Positions 50,740-58,852 are shown, counted from the stretch's first letter. The stretch: DNA of 64,000 nt from Denitratimonas tolerans (GCF_037203605.1 NZ_JBBDHC010000019.1:1-64000), one strand, 5' to 3'. Notes: generated by a model not told the origin, from the letters alone. Numbers and translations: made by a program.

Positions 50740-51720
50740 CTATCCACCGATCGAAGCCAGGTGCGGAGTGATGCCGGTGTTGCCCTGGTGCAGGCCGTGG
50801 CCGGCGGCCTTCAGGCCGAGCTGGGAGGCGATGCGCGCGGCCAGCGCCTCGTGGTCGTCGTCCGACTGCAGCAAGGGCCGCAGCGGGATGCCGAAATCGC
50901 CGAACAGGCACAGCCGCAGGTCGCCGCGCGCGGTGACGCGCAGGCGGTTGCAGCCGGCGCAGAAGTCCTTGGAGTACGGGGCGATGATGCCGATCCGTCC
51001 GCGATAGTCCGGGTGCGCGTATTCGCGCGCCGGGCCGGCGTCGGGCGCGCGCGGGCGCAGCATCCACCCGGTATCGATCAGCTGCTGCTCCAGCGCCTCG
51101 GCGCGATAGTGGTGGCGCTCGAAATAGGCCAGGTTGGTGCCGGTACGCATCAGCTCGATGAAGCGGATGGCGACATCGCGGTCGCGCAGGAAGTCCATCC
51201 ACGCCGGCAGCTCGTCGTCGTTCAGCCCGCGCAGCAGCACCGCATTGAGCTTGACCGCAGCGAAGCCCAGGCCCTGCGCGATCTCGATGCCTTCCATCAC
51301 CTCATCGAAGCGGTCGTGCCCGGTGATCGCGGAAAATCGCGCCGGCTGCAGGCTGTCCAGGCTGACGTTGAGCGCGGTCAGCCCGGCTTCGCGCCACAGG
51401 CGCACGTGCCGGGGCAGCAGGCAGCCGTTGGTGGTCAGGGCGATCTTCTGCACGCCCGGCGTCGCCGAGACGGCGGCGATGATCGACGGCAGGTCCTTGC
51501 GCAGGCTGGGCTCGCCGCCGGTCAGGCGGATCTTGCGCATCCCCACCGCTGCGAAGCCGCGCACCAGCCGCCGAACTTCCTCCAGCGTCAGGAAGGTGGG
51601 GCGTCCATCGGCCTGGTAGCCATCCGGCAGGCAGTAGCTGCAGCGGAAGTTGCAGGCTTCCGTCAGCGACAGCCGCAGATAGGGAAACGTGCGGCCGAAG
51701 CCGTCCACGAGGGTTGCCAT
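50740..51720 (-). CDS. moaA: GTP 3',8-cyclase (radical SAM)
   Basis: A 326-residue enzyme starting molybdenum cofactor synthesis from GTP. The radical SAM cluster CNFRCSYC (CxxxCxxC) lies near residue 23, and LTGGEPSLRKDL follows. The C-terminal second [4Fe-4S] cluster is in FCAGCNRLRVTARGDLRLC, and the C-terminal Gly-Gly (SIGG) needed for activity is present. ATG 51720 is preceded by GGAG at 51732-51729, just outside the closing stem of a Moco riboswitch. It heads moaA-moaCB-moeA-moaD-moaE-mobA-DUF7009. Confidence 0.97.
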   Translation of the reverse strand: MATLVDGFGRTFPYLRLSLTEACNFRCSYCLPDGYQADGRPTFLTLEEVRRLVRGFAAVGMRKIRLTGGEPSLRKDLPSIIAAVSATPGVQKIALTTNGCLLPRHVRLWREAGLTALNVSLDSLQPARFSAITGHDRFDEVMEGIEIAQGLGFAAVKLNAVLLRGLNDDELPAWMDFLRDRDVAIRFIELMRTGTNLAYFERHHYRAEALEQQLIDTGWMLRPRAPDAGPAREYAHPDYRGRIGIIAPYSKDFCAGCNRLRVTARGDLRLCLFGDFGIPLRPLLQSDDDHEALAARIASQLGLKAAGHGLHQGNTGITPHLASIGG

Positions 51721-51727
51721 GTTGTGC

Positions 51728-51850
51728 TCCAGTCCAAGCGCGGGAGGCCGACCCGTTTCCGGTTCCGACCCGGTGGCCGCCCCGTTTCCGGCGCGGCCAC
51801 GGCCCGTCTGCCGTATCACGAGGACCCAGGCAGCCGGGCTTGGAGTCGAG
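51728..51850 (-). ncRNA. molybdenum cofactor (Moco) riboswitch, moaA leader
   Basis: The minus-strand leader folds in the pattern of the Moco RNA motif. P1: GCUUGGA (51739-51733) closes with UCCAAGC (51844-51838). Conserved CUGGGUC and UGAUACGG (51818-51811) follow. A hairpin ACGGC/GCCGU sits at 51814-51810 with 51803-51799. A stem GGCCGC/GCGGCC leads into GCCACC. A GNRA-capped hairpin (GGUCGG, CCG, GAAA, CGG, UCGGCC, 51770-51746) is followed by CCUCCCG. These match, as I recall it, the Escherichia coli moaA leader. The Shine-Dalgarno GGAG lies directly after P1, so cofactor binding likely blocks translation of moaA. Confidence 0.75.
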
Positions 51851-51878
51851 GCGACCAGCGTGCCGGTGCCCCACGCGT

Positions 51879-51920
51879 ATCCTAGCGGCATGCGGCAGGC
51901 CCGCGCTTGACCACCGTCAA
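51879..51920 (-). promoter_or_regulatory. FNR/DNR-type box and class II promoter for the moa operon
   Basis: TTGACCACCGTCAA (51907-51920) is a perfect TTGAC-N4-GTCAA palindrome. On the minus strand TAGGAT (51884-51879) is a good -10, starting 29.5 bases from the box centre, i.e. activator at -41.5. The transcript would begin near 51872, leaving room for the complete riboswitch before moaA. On the plus strand no matching -10 was found at the same distance. Confidence 0.75.
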
Positions 51921-52004
51921 GTTGACGGACGGCCGGGGCAAGGCACCATGTCGCCTCCGGATCGCCGCGCGCGTCGCGCATGATCCCTGCCGGAGCACCC
52001 GCCG

Positions 52005-52409
52005 ATGCACCTGACCCGCTTCCAGGACCTGCTGGACGCCGCCCTGCAGCAGGCCGAACCGCAGCGCCTGCTGTTCGTCTTTGCCCGCATCGGCCTGCCG
52101 GAAAACGCCACGCCTGAGCAGCGCGAGCGCTTCGAACGGCGCGAAGGCGGCACGATTTCGCCCTGCCTGTGCGTGGACAAGGTGCCGGGCGAGGTGGCCG
52201 GCTTTGCCGCGCTTGTCGAGGAGTCCGCCGCCACCGGACAGGACTGGGACCTGGTCTTCGTCGGCGCGCTCGCCGGCCGCGGCGGCATCGCACCCGGCAG
52301 CGACGAGGCCGCCCAGCCGCTGCGCTTCATGGTCAACGCGATCAACAACGGCCGCGTCGCCGATTTTGCGGTGTTCGACCGCGACGGCGAGGTGATGCAG
52401 TTCCACTGA
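52005..52409 (+). CDS. conserved hypothetical protein
   Basis: A 134-residue soluble protein: QRLLFVFARIGLPENATPEQ, GGTISPCLCVDKVPGEVAGF, WDLVFVGALAGRGGIAPGSD, VNAINNGRVADFAVFDRDGE. Related small proteins in beta- and gammaproteobacteria are sometimes labelled ribonucleotide reductase subunit alpha, but no RNR domain or radical site is present and the label looks wrong. ATG 52005 follows CCGGAGCACCC. It is divergent from the moa operon, whose FNR palindrome lies 85-98 bases upstream. Confidence 0.75.
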   Translation: MHLTRFQDLLDAALQQAEPQRLLFVFARIGLPENATPEQRERFERREGGTISPCLCVDKVPGEVAGFAALVEESAATGQDWDLVFVGALAGRGGIAPGSDEAAQPLRFMVNAINNGRVADFAVFDRDGEVMQFH

Positions 52410-52490
52410 ACCGGGAGCACCGGCGCGCGCTGGCGGGACGCGCTAGCGGCCGGATAGACTTTGCTCCCCCCAATCGGCCGGAGCGGCACG

Positions 52491-52937
52491 ATGCGTCTGA
52501 CGGGCGAGCTGCCGGTCACGGGCTGGCGCGAGTGGGCGACCCTGCCCGCACTCGGGCTGGTCAGGATCGCGGCCAAGATCGACACCGGCGCGCGCAGCTG
52601 CGCGCTGCACGTCGAGTGGCAGCGCGAGCGGGTCGAAAACGGCATCGCGCAGGTGGCGTTCGCGCTGCGCGAATCCCCGGAGGCTCCGCTGCGGGAGCTG
52701 TGCGCGCCGATCGCGGGGCGACGCACGGTGGCGGACACCGGCGGCGGGCGCGAGTCGCGGATCTTCATCCGCAGCCGCCTGCGCCTGGGCGACTGGGAGC
52801 ACGAGGTGGACATCGGGCTGGCCAACCGGCACGGGCTGCGCCATCGGCTGCTGATCGGTCGTGCGGCGCTCGCCGGGCACTGGTGCGTGGATCCCGGGCG
52901 AACCTTCCTCCTGGGCGACGGCGAGGCCTCCGCGTGA
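52491..52937 (+). CDS. retropepsin-like aspartic protease (RimK-associated, PF05618 type)
   Basis: A 148-residue protein of the family long called putative ATP-dependent zinc protease. The active-site-like motif is AKIDTGARSCALHV (DTG as in retroviral pepsins), with WATLPALGLVRIAAK before it and HRLLIGRAALAGHWCVDPGR after it. It is paired with the ATP-grasp ligase RimK by a GTGA overlap. The pair is recurrent and suggests cutting or trimming of a RimK-modified product. ATG 52491 is preferred over the frame start at 52461. Confidence 0.85.
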   Translation: MRLTGELPVTGWREWATLPALGLVRIAAKIDTGARSCALHVEWQRERVENGIAQVAFALRESPEAPLRELCAPIAGRRTVADTGGGRESRIFIRSRLRLGDWEHEVDIGLANRHGLRHRLLIGRAALAGHWCVDPGRTFLLGDGEASA

Positions 52938-53878
52938 AGCTGGCGATCCTTTCGCGCAACACCGCGCTCTATTCCACCCGCCGCCTGGTCGAGGCGGCGC
53001 GCGCGCAGGGCCACGTGGTACGCGTGCTCGACCCGCTGCGCTGCTACCTGCGCATCGTCCCGGGTGCGTTCGAGCTGCACCACAAGGGCCGCGCCCTGCG
53101 CGGCTACGACGCGGTGATCCCGCGCATCGGGGCGTCGATCACCCGCTACGGCACCGCGGTGGTGCGCCAGTTCGAGCTGATGGGCGTGTATTCGCCCAAC
53201 GGCGGCGATGCGATCGCCCGCGCGCGCGACAAACTGCGCTGTCACCAGCTGGTGGCGGCCTGCGGGCTGGGGATGCCGCTGACGGTGGCCGGCGACAGCC
53301 CGGACGACACCGCCGATCTCCTCGCGCTGCTCGGGCCGCCGCCGCACATCGTCAAGCTCAATCAGGGCAGCCAGGGCCTGGGCGTGGTGCTCACCGATAC
53401 GGTGCAGGCCTCGCGCAGCGTGACCGAGGCCTTTCGCGGGCTGTCGGCGGATTTCCTGGTGCAGGAGTTCGTGGCCGAGGCCGGTGGTTCGGACCTGCGC
53501 TGCCTGGTCGTAGGCGAACGTGTGGTGGCCGCGATGCAGCGCCAGGCCGGCAGCGGCGAGTTTCGCGCCAACCTGCACCGCGGCGGCAGCGCGCAGGCGG
53601 CGAGCCTGGACGCGGCCGAGGCGGATGCGGCGGTGCGCGCGGCCCGGTCGGTCGGGCTGGAAGTAGCGGGCGTGGATTTGCTGCGCTCGCACCGCGGCCC
53701 GCTGGTGCTGGAGGTGAACGCCTCGCCCGGCCTCGAAGGCATCGAGGCGGCGAGCGGAATGGACGTGGCGGCGGAAATCATCCGCCACGTCGCACGGCAC
53801 GCCGCGCAGCGCCCGGCGGCCGGCACCAGCCCGCGCCGCGCGCGGCGGCCGATTAACGAAACCCTGAAATCCCCTTAA
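52934..53878 (+). CDS. rimK: RimK family ATP-grasp ligase
   Basis: A 314-residue ATP-grasp enzyme. RimK adds glutamates to the C-terminus of ribosomal protein S6; relatives make other alpha-peptide bonds. The N-terminal domain starts VKLAILSRNTALYSTRRLVE (GTG start 52934). The ATP-grasp core shows VIPRIGASITRYGTAVVRQF, KLNQGSQGLGVVL, FLVQEFVAEAGGSDLRCLVV, SGEFRANLHRGGSAQ and the metal-binding LVLEVNASPGLEGIE. A basic tail of about 30 residues follows. It overlaps the upstream protease gene, with a terminator at 53984-54029. Confidence 0.93.
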   Translation: MKLAILSRNTALYSTRRLVEAARAQGHVVRVLDPLRCYLRIVPGAFELHHKGRALRGYDAVIPRIGASITRYGTAVVRQFELMGVYSPNGGDAIARARDKLRCHQLVAACGLGMPLTVAGDSPDDTADLLALLGPPPHIVKLNQGSQGLGVVLTDTVQASRSVTEAFRGLSADFLVQEFVAEAGGSDLRCLVVGERVVAAMQRQAGSGEFRANLHRGGSAQAASLDAAEADAAVRAARSVGLEVAGVDLLRSHRGPLVLEVNASPGLEGIEAASGMDVAAEIIRHVARHAAQRPAAGTSPRRARRPINETLKSP

Positions 53879-53983
53879 CGATCTTCTTCGCCCGCCGCAC
53901 GTAGCCTGTCGTCACCTGGATCTTCCTCGACACTCCTGAGGATTGCGTGACAGGTAGATTGCGGTAATCGGGGCAACACCTTC

Positions 53984-54029
53984 GGCCCGCGTGTACCGGC
54001 GTCCCCCCGCCGCGACCGCGGGCCTTTTT
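53984..54029 (+). terminator. probable intrinsic terminator after rimK
   Basis: GGCCCGCG (53984-53991) pairs with CGCGGGCC (54017-54024), and TTTTT follows at 54025-54029. The loop is long (25 bases) but holds a smaller GC hairpin. Confidence 0.55.
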
Positions 54030-54085
54030 GTTGCCCGCGCGCCGCCGTTCGGTATCCGGCACGGCATGAGGCCGCGCGATGCGGC

Positions 54086-54091
54086 TATGCT
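54086..54091 (+). promoter_or_regulatory. candidate -10 box for the two-component system
   Basis: GGCTATGCT contains TATGCT at 54086-54091; transcription would begin near 54098, 26 bases before ATG 54124. No clear -35 is seen. Confidence 0.4.
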
Positions 54092-54123
54092 GGCGGCGGG
54101 CTCCCTCACCCGGCACATATCCC

Positions 54124-54807
54124 ATGCGCATCCTGGTCATCGAAGACAACACCGACATCGCGGCCAACCTCGGCGATTATCTGGAGGACCGCGGTCATAC
54201 CGTGGATTTTGCCGCCGACGGCATCACCGGCCTGCACCGCGCTGTCGTCGACAGCTTCGACGCCATCATCCTCGATCTCAACCTGCCGGGCATGGATGGG
54301 CTGGAGGTATGTCGCAAGCTGCGCCAGGAGGCGCACAAGGACACGCCGGTGCTCATGCTGACGGCGCGCGACGCGCTCGAGCAGAAGCTGGCCGGGTTCG
54401 AATCGGGGGCCGACGACTATCTGGTCAAGCCGTTCGCACTGCAGGAGCTGGATGCACGCCTGGGCGTGCTGCTGCGGCGCGGGCGCGGCAGCCATTCGCG
54501 CGTGCTGACCGTATCGGATCTGGAATACAACCTCGATACCCTGGAAGTGGTGCGCGCCGGCACGTCGATCACGCTCAATCCGACCGCGCTCAAGATTCTC
54601 CAGGTGCTGATGGAGGCGTCTCCCGCCGTGGTGACGCGGCAGGATCTCGAAACCCGCGTCTGGGGTGAAGAGCTGCCCGATTCGGACAGCCTGCGCGTGC
54701 ACATCCACGGCCTGCGTGCGGCCATCGACAAGCCGTTCGACCGGCCGCTGATCCATACCCGGCACGGCATCGGCTACCGGCTGGTGGATCTCGAACCGTC
54801 CGCGTGA
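54124..54807 (+). CDS. OmpR/PhoB-family response regulator
   Basis: A 227-residue DNA-binding regulator. The receiver domain has acidic pocket VIEDN, phosphoacceptor Asp in ILDLNLPGMDG, Thr in LMLTARD and Lys in DDYLVKPF. The C-terminal winged helix (residues about 130-222) includes LNPTALKILQVLMEASPAVV and RVHIHGLRAAIDKPF. ATG 54124 begins the receiver cleanly. GTGA overlap with the sensor kinase gives a two-gene operon. The signal and targets are unknown; QseB/PmrA-type systems are a reasonable comparison. Confidence 0.94.
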   Translation: MRILVIEDNTDIAANLGDYLEDRGHTVDFAADGITGLHRAVVDSFDAIILDLNLPGMDGLEVCRKLRQEAHKDTPVLMLTARDALEQKLAGFESGADDYLVKPFALQELDARLGVLLRRGRGSHSRVLTVSDLEYNLDTLEVVRAGTSITLNPTALKILQVLMEASPAVVTRQDLETRVWGEELPDSDSLRVHIHGLRAAIDKPFDRPLIHTRHGIGYRLVDLEPSA

Positions 54808-56144
54808 GCGACACCGTGGCGGGTTTGCCCGAACGACCGATTCCCCGCCAGCGCCTGCGCGCGCGCATCGTGGCGTCCTTCGTGCTGCTGGGCTTCGGCC
54901 TCACCGCGCTGTTCGCCGCATCCACCCTGGCGCTGCGCGCGCGCATCGAAAACCAGCTCGTCGGTGCATGGCTGGGGGCGGAAGCGACCAGCTACCTGGA
55001 GTTCAAGCGCGCCCATCCCGAACCCAGCGCGGCCTATGGCCTGCAGGAGCAGCAGATCGAGATGTTCGCATTCCGGCCCGAAAGCCCGCAGATCCCGCTG
55101 GCCTGGCGCGATCTTCCGTCCGGCGTGCACGACTGGCGCGATCCGGATGCGCGCGGCCGCAATGCCGACTTCAAGCTCGCCGTGGCGCGCGCGCCGGACA
55201 TCGTCACCTACATCAAGTACGGCTACGGCCGCCAGGCGCTCAGCGCGCAGCAGCTGATGACGGTCCTGGGCGTCAGCGTGGTGGCCTTCACCCTGCTGGC
55301 CTGGCTGATCGGGCTGTGGTCCTCGCGCCGGGTGATGCGTCCGGTGGCGGATCTTGCGGCGCGCGTGGAGGGCTTTGGCGGCGACGTCGCGCGCACCGCG
55401 CTGGCACCGCACTTCGCGCAGGATGAAGTCGGCCAGCTCGCCCAGGCGCTGGACGACTACGCCGACCAGCTCACCGAACGGGTCGCGCGCGACCGCGAGT
55501 TCAACGCCGACGTGAGCCACGAGCTGCGCACCCCGCTGGCGGTGATCCGCGGTGCCACCGAGCTGCTGCTGGCCACTCCCGATCTCTCCGAAAAGATGCG
55601 CCAGCGCCTGCTGCGCATCGAGCGCGCCACCCAGCAGAGCACCGACCTGACCACGGCGCTCCTGATGCTCTCGCGCAACGAGCGCGGCAGCGGGCGCAGC
55701 GACGTGCGGCGAATCGTCGAAGCCCAGGCCGAGGCCAACCGCGTGCACCTGCTGAACAAGCCGGTGCGCCTGCGCGTGGACGGCCAGCGCGACGTCTTCG
55801 TCGACGCGCCCGAGGCGGTGCTGTCGGTGGCGCTCAACAACCTGATCGGCAACGCCTGCAAGTACACCCTCGAAGGCGAAGTCGCGGTGACGGTGCTGGC
55901 GGACCGGGTCGAAGTCGCCGACAGCGGGCCGGGCATAGCCCACGAGGATGCCGAACGCCTCTTCGAACGCGGCTACCGCGGCAGCAGTTCGGCCGGCAGC
56001 AAGGGGGCCGGCATCGGCCTTGCGATCGTCCGCCGGCTGTGCGATCTCTACGGCTGGCGCGTGCGGCTGGAGCCGCGCACGGATCGCCAGGGCAGTCGCG
56101 CCATACTGGAATTCGAACCAGGCCCGGAACCGGGCCACGCCTGA
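54804..56144 (+). CDS. sensor histidine kinase
   Basis: A 446-residue membrane kinase: TM1 about residues 24-46 (IVASFVLLGFGLTALFA), a periplasmic domain of about 110 residues, TM2 near 155-178 (MTVLGVSVVAFTLLAWLIGL), a HAMP-like segment, a HisKA box with the phosphorylated His in DVSHELRTPLAVI, and HATPase motifs NLIGNACKYT, DSGPGIA and GAGIGLAIVRRL. GTG 54804 overlaps the response regulator stop. The ligand of the periplasmic domain is unknown. Confidence 0.94.
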   Translation: MSDTVAGLPERPIPRQRLRARIVASFVLLGFGLTALFAASTLALRARIENQLVGAWLGAEATSYLEFKRAHPEPSAAYGLQEQQIEMFAFRPESPQIPLAWRDLPSGVHDWRDPDARGRNADFKLAVARAPDIVTYIKYGYGRQALSAQQLMTVLGVSVVAFTLLAWLIGLWSSRRVMRPVADLAARVEGFGGDVARTALAPHFAQDEVGQLAQALDDYADQLTERVARDREFNADVSHELRTPLAVIRGATELLLATPDLSEKMRQRLLRIERATQQSTDLTTALLMLSRNERGSGRSDVRRIVEAQAEANRVHLLNKPVRLRVDGQRDVFVDAPEAVLSVALNNLIGNACKYTLEGEVAVTVLADRVEVADSGPGIAHEDAERLFERGYRGSSSAGSKGAGIGLAIVRRLCDLYGWRVRLEPRTDRQGSRAILEFEPGPEPGHA

Positions 56145-56151
56145 TCGCGGC

Positions 56152-56763
56152 TCAGAAGCGCAGCCACCAGCAGCCGGCGTGGCGGACCACCCCCAGCGTC
56201 GCCAGCGGCGGCGGCGAAGGCTCGCTCAGCCCGCTCCCGTGGAACGCGCCGATGCGCACCGCCTCGGGATCTTCCGGCGGGATGCCGGGATAAGCCTCCG
56301 GATCGAACACGACGAAGGCGGCCTCGGGATACACCAGCTCGGCCGAACCGTCGGAGCGTGCGGCGATGGTCTCCAGACGATCCATCACCGCACGCGCGCT
56401 CCACTTTCCCGTGCCGGGCCAGTGGTAGAGGCCCGAAAGGCCGTTCACGTCGCGCAGCTCCAGCAGGTGGCGCAGGCTCATCAGCAGGGCCTCGGGCGTG
56501 CGCGCGCAGTCGACGGCGACCGGACCGTAGGACGCCAGCGGCGGCGCTGAGCTCCCGTCGATTCCACTTTCCGCGCTGGTGGCCGGGAGGCCCGAGTCGG
56601 GCACCGGATCCGTGCGTGCCTCGCGCGCATCGAAGTGCTCGCAAGCGCGGTCGGTGTAGATGAGCGTGCCGTCCTCGGCCACGCAGCGCCGCACCGCGGC
56701 AGTGGCATCGCCGGCCAGCAGCGCGAGGACGAGGACAGCAAACCAGCGTGCATGCCTGTTCAT
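56152..56763 (-). CDS. exported DUF4124-like protein
   Basis: A 203-residue protein with a signal peptide (FAVLVLALLAGDATA) and an N-terminal DUF4124-type motif (RRCVAEDGTLIYTDRACEHF), common in xanthomonads and of unknown function. A Pro/Ser linker and a C-terminal ~120-residue domain (LEIRD-like LLELRDVNGLSGLYHWPGTG, ending HAGCWWLRF) follow. The Cys pairs may form disulfides. ATG 56763 is preferred to the GTG at 56769. Confidence 0.75.
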   Translation of the reverse strand: MNRHARWFAVLVLALLAGDATAAVRRCVAEDGTLIYTDRACEHFDAREARTDPVPDSGLPATSAESGIDGSSAPPLASYGPVAVDCARTPEALLMSLRHLLELRDVNGLSGLYHWPGTGKWSARAVMDRLETIAARSDGSAELVYPEAAFVVFDPEAYPGIPPEDPEAVRIGAFHGSGLSEPSPPPLATLGVVRHAGCWWLRF

Positions 56764-56795
56764 CGGCACAGCTTATCGCGCCCCGCCGTCTGCGC

Positions 56796-57620
56796 TCAGC
56801 CCAGCCGATCCAGCACCGCCTGGGTCGGCCTGGCGAGATTCAGGGTGTAGAAGTGCAGCCCCGGCGCACCGCCGTCGAGCAGGCGTCGGCACAGCCCGGC
56901 CACGGCATCGGCGGCGAACGCCTTGAGGCTCGCGGCATCATCGCCGTAGGCCGACAGGCGGCGCTGCATCCAGCGCGGGATTTCCGCGCCGCACAGTTCG
57001 GAGAAGCGCCTGAGCTGGGTGAAGTTGGAGATCGGCATGATGCCCGGCACGATGGGGATGAAAACCCCCAGCGCGCGCGCGTCGTCCACGAAGCGGAAGT
57101 AGGCGTCGGCGTTGTAGAAGTACTGGGTGATCGCCGCGTCCGCGCCGGCCTCCACCTTGCGCTTGAAGTGCGCCAGATCCGCGAAGGCGTCCTCGGCCTG
57201 CGGATGGGTTTCCGGATAGCAGCCCACCTCGATGCGGAACCAGTCGCCGTAGCGGACGCGGATGAATTCGACCAGATCGCTGGCGTAGTGGAAGTCGCCG
57301 GTGCTGGCCATGCCCGAGGGCAGATCGCCGCGCAGCGCCACGATGCGCCGGCAGCCGCGGGCACGGTAGCTGTCGAGGAGTTCAGCCAGCTCGGCGCGCG
57401 TGCCGCCGACGCAGGAGACGTGCGGCGCGGCGTCGAAGCCGTGCCGGGCGCGCAGCGCGTCGACGGTTTCGGGCGTATAGCTCAGCGTCGAACCGCCCGC
57501 ACCGAAGGTCACCGACACATACTCGGGCGAATACGCGGCGAGCTTCGCGGCCGCGCGATGCAGCTGGGCGCGCTGTTCGTCGGTTTTGGGCGGGTAGAAC
57601 TCGAGGCTGATCGCGGGCAT
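56796..57620 (-). CDS. metF: methylenetetrahydrofolate reductase
   Basis: A 274-residue FAD enzyme reducing 5,10-methylene-THF to 5-methyl-THF for methionine synthesis. SLEFYPPKTDEQRAQLHRAA holds the catalytic Glu, and YVSVTFGAGGSTLSYT, RIVALRGDLPSG, AQYFYNADAYF-like ITQYFYNADAYFRFVD and FYTLNLARPTQAV follow. The length is typical. It lies downstream of the etfA terminator and is probably transcribed on its own. Confidence 0.96.
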   Translation of the reverse strand: MPAISLEFYPPKTDEQRAQLHRAAAKLAAYSPEYVSVTFGAGGSTLSYTPETVDALRARHGFDAAPHVSCVGGTRAELAELLDSYRARGCRRIVALRGDLPSGMASTGDFHYASDLVEFIRVRYGDWFRIEVGCYPETHPQAEDAFADLAHFKRKVEAGADAAITQYFYNADAYFRFVDDARALGVFIPIVPGIMPISNFTQLRRFSELCGAEIPRWMQRRLSAYGDDAASLKAFAADAVAGLCRRLLDGGAPGLHFYTLNLARPTQAVLDRLG

Positions 57621-57720
57621 CGGGAATCCTTGCGCAAGGCGGAGCGGCGCAGTTTATCGCTTCATCGCGATGAAAGGAATGACACTGCGATGTTGTCGCA
57701 CGCTTCCCGCCGCAGAAACG

Positions 57721-57748
57721 CGGAAGGCCCGCACGGGCGGGCCTTCCG
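57721..57748 (-). terminator. intrinsic terminator of etfBA
   Basis: CGGAAGGCCCGC (57721-57732) pairs with GCGGGCCTTCCG (57737-57748), a 12-bp perfect stem with a four-base loop, 22 bases beyond the etfA stop. Confidence 0.7.
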
Positions 57749-57769
57749 GGAACACGCGAACGCTGGGCT

Positions 57770-58714
57770 TCAGCCCAGCGCGGCCTCGATTTCCGGCAGC
57801 AGGGTGAACAGATCCCCGACCAGACCGATGTCGGCGATCTCGAAGATCGGGGCATCGCCGTCCTTGTTGATCGCAACGATGGTGCCGGCGTCCTTGATCC
57901 CGGTGAGGTGCTGGATCGCGCCGGAAATGCCAACCGCGACGTACAGCTCGGGCGCAATGATCTTGCCGGTCTGGCCAACCTGCAGCTCGTTGGGCACATA
58001 GCCGGCATCGACCGCGGCGCGCGACGCGCCGACCGCCGCACCGAGCCGGTCGGCGAGGTGATAGATGACCTGGAAGTTTTCAGCCGAACCGACCCCGCGA
58101 CCGCCGGATACCACGCGCGCCGCGCTCTGCAGATCCGGACGATCGGACTTGCCCGCCGCCAGGCCCGCAAAGCGGGTGTGCGTGGGCAGGGCCACATCGA
58201 GCGCCAGCGCGCGCACCGCAGCGCTGCCGCCCTGCCCCGCCGCGGGCCAGGAGGCCACGCGCACGGTGGCGACGACCGGCCTGTCGGCCGGGGTGCCGAC
58301 CGTGACGATGGCGTTTCCGGCGTAGATCGGGCGCTTGAAGACGTGGCTGGATTCCACCGCCATCACGTCGCTGACCTGGGCCACGCCCAGCAGCGCCGCG
58401 ACGCAGGGCATCACATCCTTGCCGAAGGTGGTGGACGGACCGAAGACGTGGCTGTAGCCGGCCGCCGCCTTGGCGATCTGCGGTGCCAGTACCGCCGCGA
58501 CGGCGTGGGCGTTGGCGGGGTGGGCGACGGTGAGGACGGCAGCCACGCCGTCGATCTTCGCAGCCTCGGCCGCGATCGCATCGGGCGCGTCGGACAGCAC
58601 GATCACATCGATGCTTTCCGGCGACAGCGCGCGCGCGGCGGACACCGTCTTGGCGGTGGCCGAGGCGTTGAGTGCACCGTTCAGGTGCTCGGCAACGATC
58701 AGGACTTTGGACAT
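57770..58714 (-). CDS. etfA: electron transfer flavoprotein alpha subunit
   Basis: A 314-residue FAD-binding subunit of ETF, which collects electrons from acyl-CoA and other dehydrogenases. KVLIVAEHLNGALNASATAK opens the protein. The FAD domain shows VVSGGRGVGSAENFQVI, GASRAAVDAGYVPNELQVGQ and TGKIIAPELYVAVGISGAIQ. ATG 58714 follows GGAAGCCGAC. It is separated from etfB by a 138-base region full of repeats (58737-58852). Confidence 0.97.
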   Translation of the reverse strand: MSKVLIVAEHLNGALNASATAKTVSAARALSPESIDVIVLSDAPDAIAAEAAKIDGVAAVLTVAHPANAHAVAAVLAPQIAKAAAGYSHVFGPSTTFGKDVMPCVAALLGVAQVSDVMAVESSHVFKRPIYAGNAIVTVGTPADRPVVATVRVASWPAAGQGGSAAVRALALDVALPTHTRFAGLAAGKSDRPDLQSAARVVSGGRGVGSAENFQVIYHLADRLGAAVGASRAAVDAGYVPNELQVGQTGKIIAPELYVAVGISGAIQHLTGIKDAGTIVAINKDGDAPIFEIADIGLVGDLFTLLPEIEAALG

Positions 58715-58736
58715 GTCGGCTTCCTTGTATTGCAAC

Positions 58737-58852
58737 CGTAGGGTGGAACCGCCGCAGGCGATTCCACCCATGTTCTTGAGGAAGGTGGAATCCGCTGCGC
58801 GGGTTCCACCCTACGTCGATGGCGGGTGTTGCGTCGGGGGTGTAACCCCGAC
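58737..58852. repeat. palindromic repeats between etfB and etfA
   Basis: CGTAGGGTGGAACC (58737-58750) and GGTTCCACCCTACG (58802-58815) are a perfect 14-base inverted repeat, with further matching GGCGATTCCACC/GGTGGAATCCGC copies inside. A second hairpin pairs GTCGGGG with CCCCGAC across 58833-58852 and ends against the etfB stop. Both are of the dispersed xanthomonad repeat type. Confidence 0.7.
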
